A stretch of DNA of 63,016 bases, from contig CABTZF010000005.1 in assembly GCA_902489255.1 (NCBI GenBank), positions 1-63,016 of the forward strand, given 5' to 3'. The stretch is from an uncultured Peptoniphilus sp. GTDB taxonomy: Bacteria; Bacillota; Clostridia; Tissierellales; Peptoniphilaceae. The notes under the pieces are model-generated. The model made no database searches, was not told where the DNA came from, and worked only from the letters and a program-made list of their open reading frames with translations. Shown here piece after piece: positions 51,470-61,202 of this stretch (the stretch's first letter is position 1; each line of letters begins with the position of its first letter). The translations under genes were made by a program, and so were the position numbers.

Positions 51470-52272
51470 TTTATTTCTGTCCGACACCTATCGGGAATTT
51501 AGGAGATATAAGTTTGAGAACTTTAGAGGTTCTAAAGAATGTAGATATTATCTATGCTGAAGACACCAGGGTAACAATAAAACTTTTAAATCACTATGAT
51601 ATTAATAAGAAGTTAATGACTTACCATAAATTTAATGAAACTAAAGCTTCTGATAAAATTATAGAAAATTTAAGAAATGGACTCGACATTGCCCTTGTAA
51701 CCGATGCAGGAATGCCGGGAATTAGTGATCCGGGATTTATTTTAATAAAAAAATTGATAGAAAAAGAAATTGAATTTAGAGTACTTCCGGGAGCGAATGC
51801 AGCTTTAACTGCTCTTATTTCTTCCGGGTTAGATAATCAGCATTTTTATTATTATGGTTTTACAAATTCCAAATCATCCCTTAGAAAAAAAGAATTTGAA
51901 AGTATTAAGAATATTAAGGCTACTTTAATATTTTATGAAGCTCCCCACAGGCTTATTGGATTTTTAACAGATATGTTTGAAGTTTTTGGAGATAGGGAAA
52001 TTGCGATTTCAAGAGAGCTTACAAAAATTCATGAAGAAACAATTAGAGGGAAAATTTCAAAAATTTTAAATGAAGACTTAACCTTAAAGGGTGAATTTGT
52101 AATTGTTGTGGAAGGTAATACCGACAAAAAAGAAAGTCCGGATATTAAAAATCTTTTAATTACTAAAATAAATGAGGGCTTTAGTAAATCTCAAGCGGTT
52201 AAAAAGGTTGCAGAAGAGTATAATCTTTCCAAGAATATAGTATATAAGGAGAGTTTAGATTTAGATGTTTGA
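51466..52272 (+). CDS. rsmI: 16S rRNA 2'-O-methyltransferase RsmI
   Basis: A 268-residue tetrapyrrole-methylase-fold enzyme modifying C1402 of 16S rRNA. It has the usual TPIGNLGDISLRTLEVL (6-22), YAEDTRVT, VTDAGMPGISDPG (about 78-90) and FYEAPHRL segments. It overlaps both neighbours by four and eight bases. Confidence 0.95.
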   Translation: MIYFCPTPIGNLGDISLRTLEVLKNVDIIYAEDTRVTIKLLNHYDINKKLMTYHKFNETKASDKIIENLRNGLDIALVTDAGMPGISDPGFILIKKLIEKEIEFRVLPGANAALTALISSGLDNQHFYYYGFTNSKSSLRKKEFESIKNIKATLIFYEAPHRLIGFLTDMFEVFGDREIAISRELTKIHEETIRGKISKILNEDLTLKGEFVIVVEGNTDKKESPDIKNLLITKINEGFSKSQAVKKVAEEYNLSKNIVYKESLDLDV

Positions 52273-53209
52273 TTTGCGGCAATTAGAAGACAAAATAAAA
52301 ACAATTAATACAAACTTGAGAGGAAAATATAACGAATATTTTTCCATAGAGAGGGAAGATTTTATTAATTCTCTTGAGAAAAAAGTAGGCAAGGTTGTAA
52401 AATTTGAGCATTTAAGTGCCGATGAATTGAGTAAAATTGACGATTTAGTTGGAGTTGACGGCTCTGTAAATAGAAGCGGTGGTGCTTATCCTCATTATAT
52501 AGAAATATATCAGGGACTTGCTAAGTCAACTAAGTATGGTGAAATTTACCTATCCAATGTATATACACCAACTTTAAATGAAGGATTTGAGATTGAAGAA
52601 AAAAGAGAACAGTTGTTGGCAACAATTGAAATTGATAGTGCCTTAGAATATATAAGAAAAAAGAGCCCTCATGTTTTGATGATGGACGGAGGCTTTATAA
52701 GATATAAAATTAATTGTCCGTATAAATTTAAAGACCTAAGGGAAATTTGTCAGCAAAAAAATATTCTTCTTTTTGGAGTGATTAAAGATATTAAAACCTC
52801 AATTATTGGAAGGGCATTAGAATATGGCAAGGCAATTTACGATAGGGAATTACTTTTTAATAAGTTCCAAGTCGGAGAAGGAATTCTTATTAATAATGAA
52901 GTAAATAAAAAATATATTGATAAGGGTTTAGGAGAAGGATTTTCTTCCGCCTTTGTGAGAAGTTCAAATTTTCCGGGGGCAGTGGGTATTGATATCCTGG
53001 ACCTACAGGAAGAATATTTGACCTTTGCTACAAGGTTAGTTTGTACTCTTACACCTTTAAATAGCCGTGGAGTTCCACTATGGCTTGATATTGTTGATAA
53101 AGATGTAAAAATTACTGATGAAATTATTAAGGCAACTTTAGAATCTTATTTAGATAGAGACTTGTATGAAAGATTTTTTATATCTGAAAGAGATAAGAGA
53201 ACTTATTAG
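52265..53209 (+). CDS. nurA: NurA-domain nuclease
   Basis: A 314-residue protein with the NurA fold: a Mn-binding core with LVGVDGSVNRSGG (61-73, Asp65) and VLMMDGGFIRYK (137-148, Asp141), and a C-terminal VPLWLDIVD segment. NurA is a 5' end-processing exonuclease that works with the HerA hexamer in archaea and some bacteria. It is placed immediately before herA (ten-base gap), which supports the pairing. Strictly, substrate and polarity here are inferred from the family. Confidence 0.88.
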   Translation: MFDLRQLEDKIKTINTNLRGKYNEYFSIEREDFINSLEKKVGKVVKFEHLSADELSKIDDLVGVDGSVNRSGGAYPHYIEIYQGLAKSTKYGEIYLSNVYTPTLNEGFEIEEKREQLLATIEIDSALEYIRKKSPHVLMMDGGFIRYKINCPYKFKDLREICQQKNILLFGVIKDIKTSIIGRALEYGKAIYDRELLFNKFQVGEGILINNEVNKKYIDKGLGEGFSSAFVRSSNFPGAVGIDILDLQEEYLTFATRLVCTLTPLNSRGVPLWLDIVDKDVKITDEIIKATLESYLDRDLYERFFISERDKRTY

Positions 53210-53219
53210 GAGGGAAAAA

Positions 53220-55061
53220 ATGAAAGTATTAGGAATTACAACAACTCAAGAAGTTTATATAGGGTCTAAAGAAAAAAATTTCAGGAATAATGAATTTTTG
53301 GTAGTTGAAGATCCGGTTCAAGGGGAATTATTGGGAGAAATTGTTGAAGCAAAAACCTACAACAGATTTATTCCTCTTGATATGGAAGGAGATTTTGTTG
53401 ATTCTAAAGTTTTATCTTCTTTAAAATCCATGGGTTACGATATAAATGAAGAAACAATTTATATTGGCAAGTTAAGATTTTTTGAAGAAGTTCTCTATGC
53501 TCCTATAACAGGTTCAGATGTAAGAATACCGACATTTGGAGAAATTAAAGAAATTCTTTTAAACATTCCTACTAAAGAAGCCATGATTCTAGGCATAATT
53601 AAAAATACAGATGATTTGGCAAGAAATGCAGATGAAGATTACAAAAATCTTTGTCACACCTTTGAAAAAGGGGAGTATAAGGTTCAAGTAGACTTGCCAT
53701 ATTTATTTGATTATAGGTCTATGCATCAATATCCTCATATAGGAATATTTGGCGGTTCTGGGTCCGGGAAATCTTTTGGTATGAGAGTTTTATTAGAAGA
53801 AATTATGGAGAAAGAAATTCCAACTGTAGTTTTGGATCCCCACTTTGAAATGGACTTTTCTAATAATTCCCCTATAAGCCAAAAATCATACAAAGATAAA
53901 TTTAAGTGTCTTCAAATAGGTATAGATGTGGGCATAAAATTTCAAGACTTAAATAAGGGGGATTTAAAAAACCTCTTAAATTCTGTTTCGGAATTAACGG
54001 ATTCTATGAATAATGTTATTGATGTAATATTAATAAAAGGAGCATCCTACGTATCTTTTAAAAATAAACTGGATATGCTTTTAGAAGCTTATGAATATGG
54101 GTCAAGAGAAAAAATTATTTCTGTGATTGACCAAACAGGAGATTTAACAGAGAGTCAAAGATTAGAAAAAGTATTGGAAGTATATGAGAAATTTGGGAAA
54201 ATTACCAATGCAATGTCAGTAAGAGGAGTTTTGTGGAGATTAAATTCCCTCTATAACGAAGGTATATTTTCTTATAATGTGGATGAAGTTTTTGATCTAT
54301 TGAAAAGGGGAAAACTTGTAGTCCTGCAAGGTTCAACAAGATTAATAAATGTTTTTTCTACATACATTTTAACTAAGCTTTATAATTTAAGGAAAGATTA
54401 TAGAGATGAAGTATATAGAGAAAACCTTGATGCAGAATTCTTTCCGCCTTTTATAGTTGTAACTGATGAAGCACACAACTTTGCACCAAAGGGATATAAC
54501 ACAGCATCCAAATCAATTATTAGAGAAATTTCTCAAGAAGGTAGAAAATATGGGGTATTTTTAATATTAGCAACTCAAAGGCCAACTCTTCTTGATGAAA
54601 CAATAACTGCCCAATTAAATACAAAAATGATTTTTAGAACAGTCAGAGCTTCAGATATTGATACAATAAAAGAGGAAACTGATTTGAGATCTGAAGAATC
54701 TAATAGGCTACCTTATTTAAAGACAGGAGATGTTTTTATTTCTTCATCAGAAAGAGGCAGGTCTTCTTTTGTAAGAATTAGGGCATCTAATACTTTAAGT
54801 CCCCATAGTTTAAACCCCTTTGATGAATTAAAAGAAAACACTGAAAATAATTTAAAAGAATTTTTGTCATATATATATGATTTCTTGCCGTTAGCAACAT
54901 CTTCAATTTTAGTGTCAATGACAGAAATAAACAAAAAATTTGGAACAAATTATTCTTATGATGAATTTTTAAAAAATTTGGAAGCCTTATGTGAAAATAA
55001 TTTAATAGCCAAAAACAAAGATTTTTTAGGAGAATCCTATAAAAGGATTGAGGAGGACTGA
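53220..55061 (+). CDS. herA: HerA-type hexameric DNA translocase
   Basis: A 613-residue ATPase of the FtsK/HerA superfamily. An N-terminal HAS beta-barrel (1-55), a Walker A GGSGSGKSFG (178-187), a Walker B IVVTDEAHNF (about 417-426) and a sensor LATQRP (about 457-462) are visible; the C-terminal region includes RASDIDTIKEET and a final helical domain (540-613). ATG 53220 with GGAGGG seven bases upstream is preferred to the codon at 53166 inside nurA. Together with NurA it should resect DNA ends. Confidence 0.92.
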   Translation: MKVLGITTTQEVYIGSKEKNFRNNEFLVVEDPVQGELLGEIVEAKTYNRFIPLDMEGDFVDSKVLSSLKSMGYDINEETIYIGKLRFFEEVLYAPITGSDVRIPTFGEIKEILLNIPTKEAMILGIIKNTDDLARNADEDYKNLCHTFEKGEYKVQVDLPYLFDYRSMHQYPHIGIFGGSGSGKSFGMRVLLEEIMEKEIPTVVLDPHFEMDFSNNSPISQKSYKDKFKCLQIGIDVGIKFQDLNKGDLKNLLNSVSELTDSMNNVIDVILIKGASYVSFKNKLDMLLEAYEYGSREKIISVIDQTGDLTESQRLEKVLEVYEKFGKITNAMSVRGVLWRLNSLYNEGIFSYNVDEVFDLLKRGKLVVLQGSTRLINVFSTYILTKLYNLRKDYRDEVYRENLDAEFFPPFIVVTDEAHNFAPKGYNTASKSIIREISQEGRKYGVFLILATQRPTLLDETITAQLNTKMIFRTVRASDIDTIKEETDLRSEESNRLPYLKTGDVFISSSERGRSSFVRIRASNTLSPHSLNPFDELKENTENNLKEFLSYIYDFLPLATSSILVSMTEINKKFGTNYSYDEFLKNLEALCENNLIAKNKDFLGESYKRIEED

Positions 55062-56581
55062 TGTATTCACGAGTAAAAACTTGTACACTTTTTGGCCTTA
55101 ACGGCTATGAGGTGGATGTAGAAACGGATCTTGCAAGATCTATGCCCAAAGTAAGCCTAGTAGGGTTGCCGGATACTGCAATTAAAGAATCTATTGAGAG
55201 AGTAAGATCTGCAATAAATAATTCGGGTTATGAATTTCCAAGAAAAAAAATTACTATAAATCTTGCACCTGCAAACCTTAGAAAAGACGGCTCACAAATT
55301 GATCTTGCAATAGCCATAGGGATTTTATTGGCTGACGGAATAATAGAAAAATCTCCTGATGATTTTGTTTTTTTAGGAGAGCTTGCCCTTGATGGAAAAA
55401 TTTATCCGGTTACAGGTATCTTAGCTATGATAATTTCTATGAGAGAAAAGGGATATAGAAGGTTTATAGTTCCTTATAACAATAGGAAGGAAGCAAGCCT
55501 TGTAAGTGATGTAGAAATTTATCCTGTAAAAAATTTTAAAGATCTTGTAGAATTCCTAAAGGGTAACTTAAGTTTAAAAAGAGCGGTTGGAGAAATTTCA
55601 GAGAGTGAAGTTACCTATGACATGGATTTTTCTGACATTAAAGGCCAAGATAATTTAAAAAGAATTTTAACAATAGCTGCAGCATCTAAGGCCAATTGTT
55701 TATTTATAGGATCTCCGGGCAGCGGGAAAACTATGGCTGCCAAAAGATTTCCGACAATTTTGCCGCAACTTGATTTTGAAGAGGCTATAGAAGTTACAAA
55801 AATATATTCTGTAGCAGGTCTACTTAAAGATAATGCATTAATAAGTACACCACCTTTTAGAAGTCCTCATCATACGGCATCTGCTGTTGCCTTAATTGGA
55901 GGAGGCACATATCCAAGGCCCGGAGAAATTTCCCTGGCTCATAAAGGAGTACTTTTTTTAGATGAACTTCCTGAATTTTCTAAAAATGTTTTGGAAGTTT
56001 TAAGGCAACCTATGGAAGCAAAAGTAATTAATATTGCAAGAGCCAATGGGACAGTAACTTTTCCTTGCGATTTTCAGCTGATTGTTGCTATGAACCCATG
56101 TCCTTGCGGATATTTTCACTCAAAAAAACATGAATGTACCTGTTTGCCCTTCCAAATTCAAAGATATTTGTCAAAAATTTCTCATCCTCTTTTAGATAGG
56201 ATAGATTTGCACTTGGAGGTTTCGGAAGTTGATTACAAGGAAATTTCAACAGACAAAATATCAAAGACGTCTGAAGAGATGCGCAAAGAGGTCCTAAATG
56301 CCAGAGATGTACAAAGAGAAAGGTTTAAGGGGAAGCCCTATAAATTTAATTCTGAAATTCCTGATAAGGAACTAAAAAAATATTGTCAGCTTGATGAAAA
56401 CTGCAAAAGAATAATGGAACTTTCTTTTAAAAAATATAATATGAGTGCAAGAACCTATAATAAACTTTTAAAAATTGCAAGGACGATTGCAGATATGTCA
56501 AAGAGTGAAAAAATAAAAGAAGATCATTTATTGGAAAGCATACAATATAGAGTTATAGATTCAAAATTTTGGGGGAATTAA
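55061..56581 (+). CDS. comM: ComM/YifB-type MCM-like helicase
   Basis: A 506-residue Mg-chelatase-type AAA+ protein. The Lon-like N-domain opens YSRVKTCTLFGLNG (2-15), the Walker A is IGSPGSGKTMAAKR (about 214-227), FRSPHHTASAVALIGGG (about 266-282) and LFLDELPEF (about 303-311) follow, and the zinc-like CPCGYF...CTC segment (about 345-365) is present. ComM promotes branch migration during natural transformation in Haemophilus and Vibrio. It overlaps herA and dprA by one base each. Confidence 0.94.
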   Translation: MYSRVKTCTLFGLNGYEVDVETDLARSMPKVSLVGLPDTAIKESIERVRSAINNSGYEFPRKKITINLAPANLRKDGSQIDLAIAIGILLADGIIEKSPDDFVFLGELALDGKIYPVTGILAMIISMREKGYRRFIVPYNNRKEASLVSDVEIYPVKNFKDLVEFLKGNLSLKRAVGEISESEVTYDMDFSDIKGQDNLKRILTIAAASKANCLFIGSPGSGKTMAAKRFPTILPQLDFEEAIEVTKIYSVAGLLKDNALISTPPFRSPHHTASAVALIGGGTYPRPGEISLAHKGVLFLDELPEFSKNVLEVLRQPMEAKVINIARANGTVTFPCDFQLIVAMNPCPCGYFHSKKHECTCLPFQIQRYLSKISHPLLDRIDLHLEVSEVDYKEISTDKISKTSEEMRKEVLNARDVQRERFKGKPYKFNSEIPDKELKKYCQLDENCKRIMELSFKKYNMSARTYNKLLKIARTIADMSKSEKIKEDHLLESIQYRVIDSKFWGN

Positions 56582-57663
56582 TGAATAGAGAAGATATAAT
56601 TTTTTTAAGTAATTTATGTATTTCCAGTAATAATATAATTAAAATCTTGGAATATTGTCAAAAAAATAATTTAAGTTTTTTTGAATTTTTAGATTCTGAT
56701 CCTGAAAATATAAAGGGATTAATAAGACCGTTAACTTTTATGAAAATTAGAGATTCTTTAAATTCCTACAAAAGTCTTTGTAGCTTAACTTATGAAAAAT
56801 GTCAAAAGTTAAAAGCCAGGATAAGTACAATTTTAGACGAAGATTTTCCAGACAGTCTTAAATTTTTGGAGGACCCTCCTGCAATTTTATATGTTAGAGG
56901 TAATAAACTTGACACAGAAAACAATCTTGCAATGGTCGGGGCTAGAAAGCACACTTCTTATGGAAATTATGTCGTAAATAAATTTATTGATCAGTTATCA
57001 AACTATAATTTCACCATAGTTTCAGGGATGGCATATGGTATTGACGCCTTATCCCATAAAATTGCCCTTGAAAAAGAAATGGGTGCGATTGCAGTCCTTG
57101 GAAATGGAGTTGATATAATTTATCCAAGGGCTAATACAAGTCTTTATATGAATTTAGTAAATAAGGGAACAATTATAAGTGAATATCCTTTTGGTATGAA
57201 AGCAAGCAATTATACATTTCCCCAAAGAAATAGAATTATTTCCGCCCTTTCAAGGGCTGTGGTCGTAATTGAGGCTAAGGAAAAAAGTGGCTCTCTCATA
57301 ACGGCAAGACTTGCAGCAGAACAGGGAAGGGAAGTTTTTGCAGTTCCGGGAAATATTAATTCTCCCTACTCTTGCGGTACAAATTTACTTATTAGAGATG
57401 GAGCTATCCCACTTTTAGACATTGAAGATATTTTAGCTTATTTTCCGGAAGTTAAAAAGAAAAATGAGCAAGAAAAAAATATAATTAATTTGAGTGAAGA
57501 TGAAATTTTATTATTAAACTTTATAAAAGATGGCCATAATAACATTGAAGAAATTTGCAATATGTCAAACTTTGATGTATTTTATATAAATAGTTTATTA
57601 ACAAAATTGGAATTAAAATCAGTAATTGAAAAAATATCTTTAACAGAATATAGAATTATTTAA
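56581..57663 (+). CDS. dprA: DNA processing protein DprA
   Basis: A 360-residue protein that loads RecA on incoming single-stranded DNA. The Rossmann-like core carries MVGARKHTSYG (about 117-127), GMAYGIDALSH (about 148-158), VLGNGVDIIYP (about 169-179), the basic FPQRNRIISALS (about 210-221) and GSLITARLAAEQGR. A short winged-helix domain ends the chain. ATG 56581 shares one base with the comM stop, with GGGGGA upstream. Confidence 0.95.
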   Translation: MNREDIIFLSNLCISSNNIIKILEYCQKNNLSFFEFLDSDPENIKGLIRPLTFMKIRDSLNSYKSLCSLTYEKCQKLKARISTILDEDFPDSLKFLEDPPAILYVRGNKLDTENNLAMVGARKHTSYGNYVVNKFIDQLSNYNFTIVSGMAYGIDALSHKIALEKEMGAIAVLGNGVDIIYPRANTSLYMNLVNKGTIISEYPFGMKASNYTFPQRNRIISALSRAVVVIEAKEKSGSLITARLAAEQGREVFAVPGNINSPYSCGTNLLIRDGAIPLLDIEDILAYFPEVKKKNEQEKNIINLSEDEILLLNFIKDGHNNIEEICNMSNFDVFYINSLLTKLELKSVIEKISLTEYRII

Positions 57664-57676
57664 AGGAGTTGAAATT

Positions 57677-59761
57677 TTGACAAGAAATCTAGTTATTGTC
57701 GAATCACCTACCAAGGCTAAAACTATAAAGAAAATGTTGGGGTCAAATTATAAAGTTGTGGCTTCAGTTGGCCACATAAGAGATCTGCCGAAAAGTAAAT
57801 TAGGTATAGATATAGAAAATAACTTTGAACCCCAGTATATAAATATTAGAGGCAAAGGTCCTTTAATTAAAGAATTAATAAATGATGCAAAAAAATCAAA
57901 AAATATATTTCTTGCAACTGACCCTGATAGGGAAGGGGAAGCAATATCTTGGCATCTTTCATATATTTTAGGATTGGATCCTAAAAAAGAAAATAGGGTA
58001 ACATTTAATGAAATTACCAAGGATGTAGTTAAGGAATCAATAAAAACGCCAAGGGCAATAGATATGAATTTGGTGGATGCACAGCAAGCAAGGCGTGAGC
58101 TTGACAGGATAGCAGGATATAAAATTTCTCCGCTTTTGTGGAAAAAGGTCAAGTCCGGACTTTCAGCAGGTCGAGTTCAATCAGCAGTTTTAAAGATTAT
58201 TTGTGATAGGGAAGAAGAAATAAATAATTTCAGACCCGAAGAATATTGGACTATAGAAGCTGATTTGCGATTTAATAGAAAAAAAGTATTGGCTTCTTAT
58301 TATGGTTCTTATGAAAATAATAAATTAGAGAAAAAAGATTTAAAAACAGAAGAAGAAGCAGACAAGGTACTAAAGAAAATCGACAGGAATAATTTTTCTG
58401 TTAAAGATGTAAAAAAGGGTCTCAGATCTAAAAAACCTCAAGCACCTTTTACAACTTCAACAATGCAGCAAGAAGCCTCCAGAAAAATTAATTTTACCAT
58501 AAAGAAAACAATGCAAGTTGCCCAATCACTTTATGAAGGTTTGAGTATTGGTGAAGAAGGACTTGTAGGTTTAATCACCTATATGAGAACAGACTCAACA
58601 AGAGTGTCACAAACAGCTGTAAATCAAACTCAAGCCTATATAAATAAAATTTATGGCAAAGAATATGTCGGGCTTAAAAGAGTAACGAGTAAAAAATCCG
58701 AGAATATCCAGGATGCCCATGAATGTATCAGACCAACTGATGTTAATAGGACACCTCATATGCTTGAAGATTCTTTATCAAAAGATCAATTTAAACTTTA
58801 TCAGTTAATATGGAAGAGATTTGTGGCATCATTAATGAAGCCTGCAACTTTTGAAACTGAAGCCGTAGAAATTATTTCAAATAATGAAGTTTTTAAGTGT
58901 AATGGTTCAAGTTTAAATTTTGACGGGTTTTTAAAAGTATATGATTATGAATATAAAAAAGATGATATTTTGCCGGATATGAAAGTTGGAGATAAGCTAA
59001 GCCTAAAAGAACTAATAAAAAATCAGCATTTTACTCAACCTCCGGCAAGATACAATGAAGCTTCTTTAATAAAGACTTTAGAAGATTTGGGAATTGGAAG
59101 GCCTTCAACATATTCACCCACAATAACAACCCTTCAAACAAGATTTTATGTAGTAAGTGAAGAAAAAAAATTAGTACCGACAGAATTGGGGCTTACAGTA
59201 AATAAAATCCTATGTGATAATTTTGAAGGACTTGTTAATGAAAAATTTACAGCTAAATTAGAAACTGATCTTGATAGAATTGCAAGTGGAGACCTCTATT
59301 GGAAAGATTTAGTTGGAGAATTTTATAAGGATCTAAAAGTTGACCTTGACAAGGCCTATGAAAATATAAAAAAAGTGGAAATTAAGGATCCGGTTACAGA
59401 TGTTATTTGTGAAAAATGCGGCAGACATATGGTTATAAAAATGGGAAGATTTGGAAAATTTTTAGCTTGTCCAGGATTTCCTGAATGTAAAAATGCCAAA
59501 CCTTATGTTGAAAAAACAGGAGTTAAATGTCCAAAGTGTAAGAGTGGTGATATTGTAGTTAAAATGAGCAAAAAAGGAAGAAAATTTTATGGCTGCAACA
59601 ATTATCCCAAGTGTGATTTTGTATCTTGGAATAAACCAATTAATGAAATTTGTCCTAAATGTGGAAATATTTTAGTTGAAATAAATAATCGTAGTGGAAA
59701 ATTTGTTAGATGCTCTAATAATACCTGTACTTATATTAAGTCGGAGGTAAAGAATGAATAA
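57677..59761 (+). CDS. topA: DNA topoisomerase I
   Basis: A 694-residue type IA topoisomerase. A TOPRIM domain (VIVESPTKAKT, 5-15; DPDREGEAISWHL), the active-site Tyr in LITYMRTDSTR (about 297-307), and three C-terminal zinc ribbons (C-x2-C...C-x4-C from about 574, 617 and 659) are visible. The start is TTG at 57677 with AAAGGAG upstream. The dprA-topA order is common in Firmicutes. It overlaps pilB by eight bases. Confidence 0.97.
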   Translation: MTRNLVIVESPTKAKTIKKMLGSNYKVVASVGHIRDLPKSKLGIDIENNFEPQYINIRGKGPLIKELINDAKKSKNIFLATDPDREGEAISWHLSYILGLDPKKENRVTFNEITKDVVKESIKTPRAIDMNLVDAQQARRELDRIAGYKISPLLWKKVKSGLSAGRVQSAVLKIICDREEEINNFRPEEYWTIEADLRFNRKKVLASYYGSYENNKLEKKDLKTEEEADKVLKKIDRNNFSVKDVKKGLRSKKPQAPFTTSTMQQEASRKINFTIKKTMQVAQSLYEGLSIGEEGLVGLITYMRTDSTRVSQTAVNQTQAYINKIYGKEYVGLKRVTSKKSENIQDAHECIRPTDVNRTPHMLEDSLSKDQFKLYQLIWKRFVASLMKPATFETEAVEIISNNEVFKCNGSSLNFDGFLKVYDYEYKKDDILPDMKVGDKLSLKELIKNQHFTQPPARYNEASLIKTLEDLGIGRPSTYSPTITTLQTRFYVVSEEKKLVPTELGLTVNKILCDNFEGLVNEKFTAKLETDLDRIASGDLYWKDLVGEFYKDLKVDLDKAYENIKKVEIKDPVTDVICEKCGRHMVIKMGRFGKFLACPGFPECKNAKPYVEKTGVKCPKCKSGDIVVKMSKKGRKFYGCNNYPKCDFVSWNKPINEICPKCGNILVEINNRSGKFVRCSNNTCTYIKSEVKNE

Positions 59762-61202
59762 ATTAAGCCAAACATCACTAAAAATCATAAATGAAAAATT
59801 CTGCCGAAAAAATACTCTAGTACCAATATTTGAAGACAAGGATAAAATTATTTTTTATAGTCGAACGGATGATGATTTGTTAAAATTCAATCTAGGCCAA
59901 CTAACGGGCAAGGAAATTGAATTTCTAGTTAAGCAAGAGGATCTTATTAATAAAGAAATTGAAAATTTATTTGCCAATAAAATTGATAATTCTATTTTAA
60001 ATGAGATATTAATAAATTATAAGGAAATCAATCCTAATTTAGATTTAGAAGATTCAGGAGAAGATGCACCTGTAGTTAAAGTTTTAAATTATATTTTAAA
60101 CCTTGCTATATCAAGGGATGCCTCAGATATTCACATAGAAAATTTAAAAGATGAAATACTTGTTAGATATAGGATAGATGGAAGTTTACATGAACTTTCA
60201 AGATTTCCAAAAGTCCTATATCCATATTTGATTACAAGAATAAAAGTTATGTCAAAACTTGATATAGCTGAAAAAAGATTGCCTCAAGATGGTAGATTTT
60301 CTTACCCATATAAAGGAAGAAATATAGATGTTCGTGTTGCCATAAGTCCAACAGCCTATGGAGAAAAGATTGTTTTCAGAATTCTTGATGTTGACAGGGT
60401 TATTTATACGCCTGAAGGCATAGGTCTTATAGGAGAAAATTATAAAAAAGTAATAAATTTAGTTAACCAACCTCAGGGGTTAATTTTAATTACTGGGCCA
60501 ACATCAAGTGGAAAAACTTCAACCTTATATACGATTTTAAGGTATATAGAAAATTCTGATATCAATATAATGACCATAGAAAATCCTATTGAATATAAAA
60601 TAGACGGTATAAATCAAATAGAAGTTAACGAAAATACGGGTCTAACTTTTGAACTTGGATTAAAGTCTATTCTAAGAATGGATCCGGATAAAATAATGAT
60701 TGGAGAAATTAGAAATAGAGAAACCGCCCATATTGCTATTTCAGCTTCAATTTCAGGGCATACAGTTTTTTCAACTATACATACGGAAAATTCACCTGCA
60801 GTTGTGGGTAGGCTGATAGATATGGGTATAGAACCTTATCTTGTATCAGCAGGTCTTATAGGAGTTATTTCTCAAAGACTCATAAAAAAATTATGTCCCC
60901 ATTGTAAGAGAAGAATAATTTCAGATGGTCCATTTTTAAAAGGCAAAGAAATTTATGTTCCAGTAGGTTGTGATAAATGCAACGATGGATATTTGGGGAG
61001 AATGGCAGTATTTGAAATAATGATAGTTGATGAAAAAATGAAAGAAATGATTAATGAGAAAGTTTCTGTAAATAAAATTAAGGACTATGCAGTTTCTCAA
61101 GGTATGCATACCCTAGCTCATGAAATTATAGAACTTGTAGAAAATGGAAACACTTCAATAGAAGAATATTATAGAAATATAAATACAATAGGAGAAATAT
61201 GA
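59754..61202 (+). CDS. pilB: Type IV pilus / type II secretion assembly ATPase (PilB/GspE/ComGA-like)
   Basis: A 482-residue secretion ATPase. A short N-terminal MshEN/GspE-N-like region (1-100) precedes the motor: ASDIHIENL (about 118-126), Walker A LITGPTSSGKTSTLYT (about 242-257), Asp and His boxes (MTIENPIEY, GHTVFSTIHT) and a tetracysteine CPHC...CDKC zinc site (about 379-407). It drives pilus polymerisation. Adjacent pilC supports a pilus or competence system, but no pilin, prepilin peptidase or PilT lies in the window. Confidence 0.92.
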   Translation: MNKLSQTSLKIINEKFCRKNTLVPIFEDKDKIIFYSRTDDDLLKFNLGQLTGKEIEFLVKQEDLINKEIENLFANKIDNSILNEILINYKEINPNLDLEDSGEDAPVVKVLNYILNLAISRDASDIHIENLKDEILVRYRIDGSLHELSRFPKVLYPYLITRIKVMSKLDIAEKRLPQDGRFSYPYKGRNIDVRVAISPTAYGEKIVFRILDVDRVIYTPEGIGLIGENYKKVINLVNQPQGLILITGPTSSGKTSTLYTILRYIENSDINIMTIENPIEYKIDGINQIEVNENTGLTFELGLKSILRMDPDKIMIGEIRNRETAHIAISASISGHTVFSTIHTENSPAVVGRLIDMGIEPYLVSAGLIGVISQRLIKKLCPHCKRRIISDGPFLKGKEIYVPVGCDKCNDGYLGRMAVFEIMIVDEKMKEMINEKVSVNKIKDYAVSQGMHTLAHEIIELVENGNTSIEEYYRNINTIGEI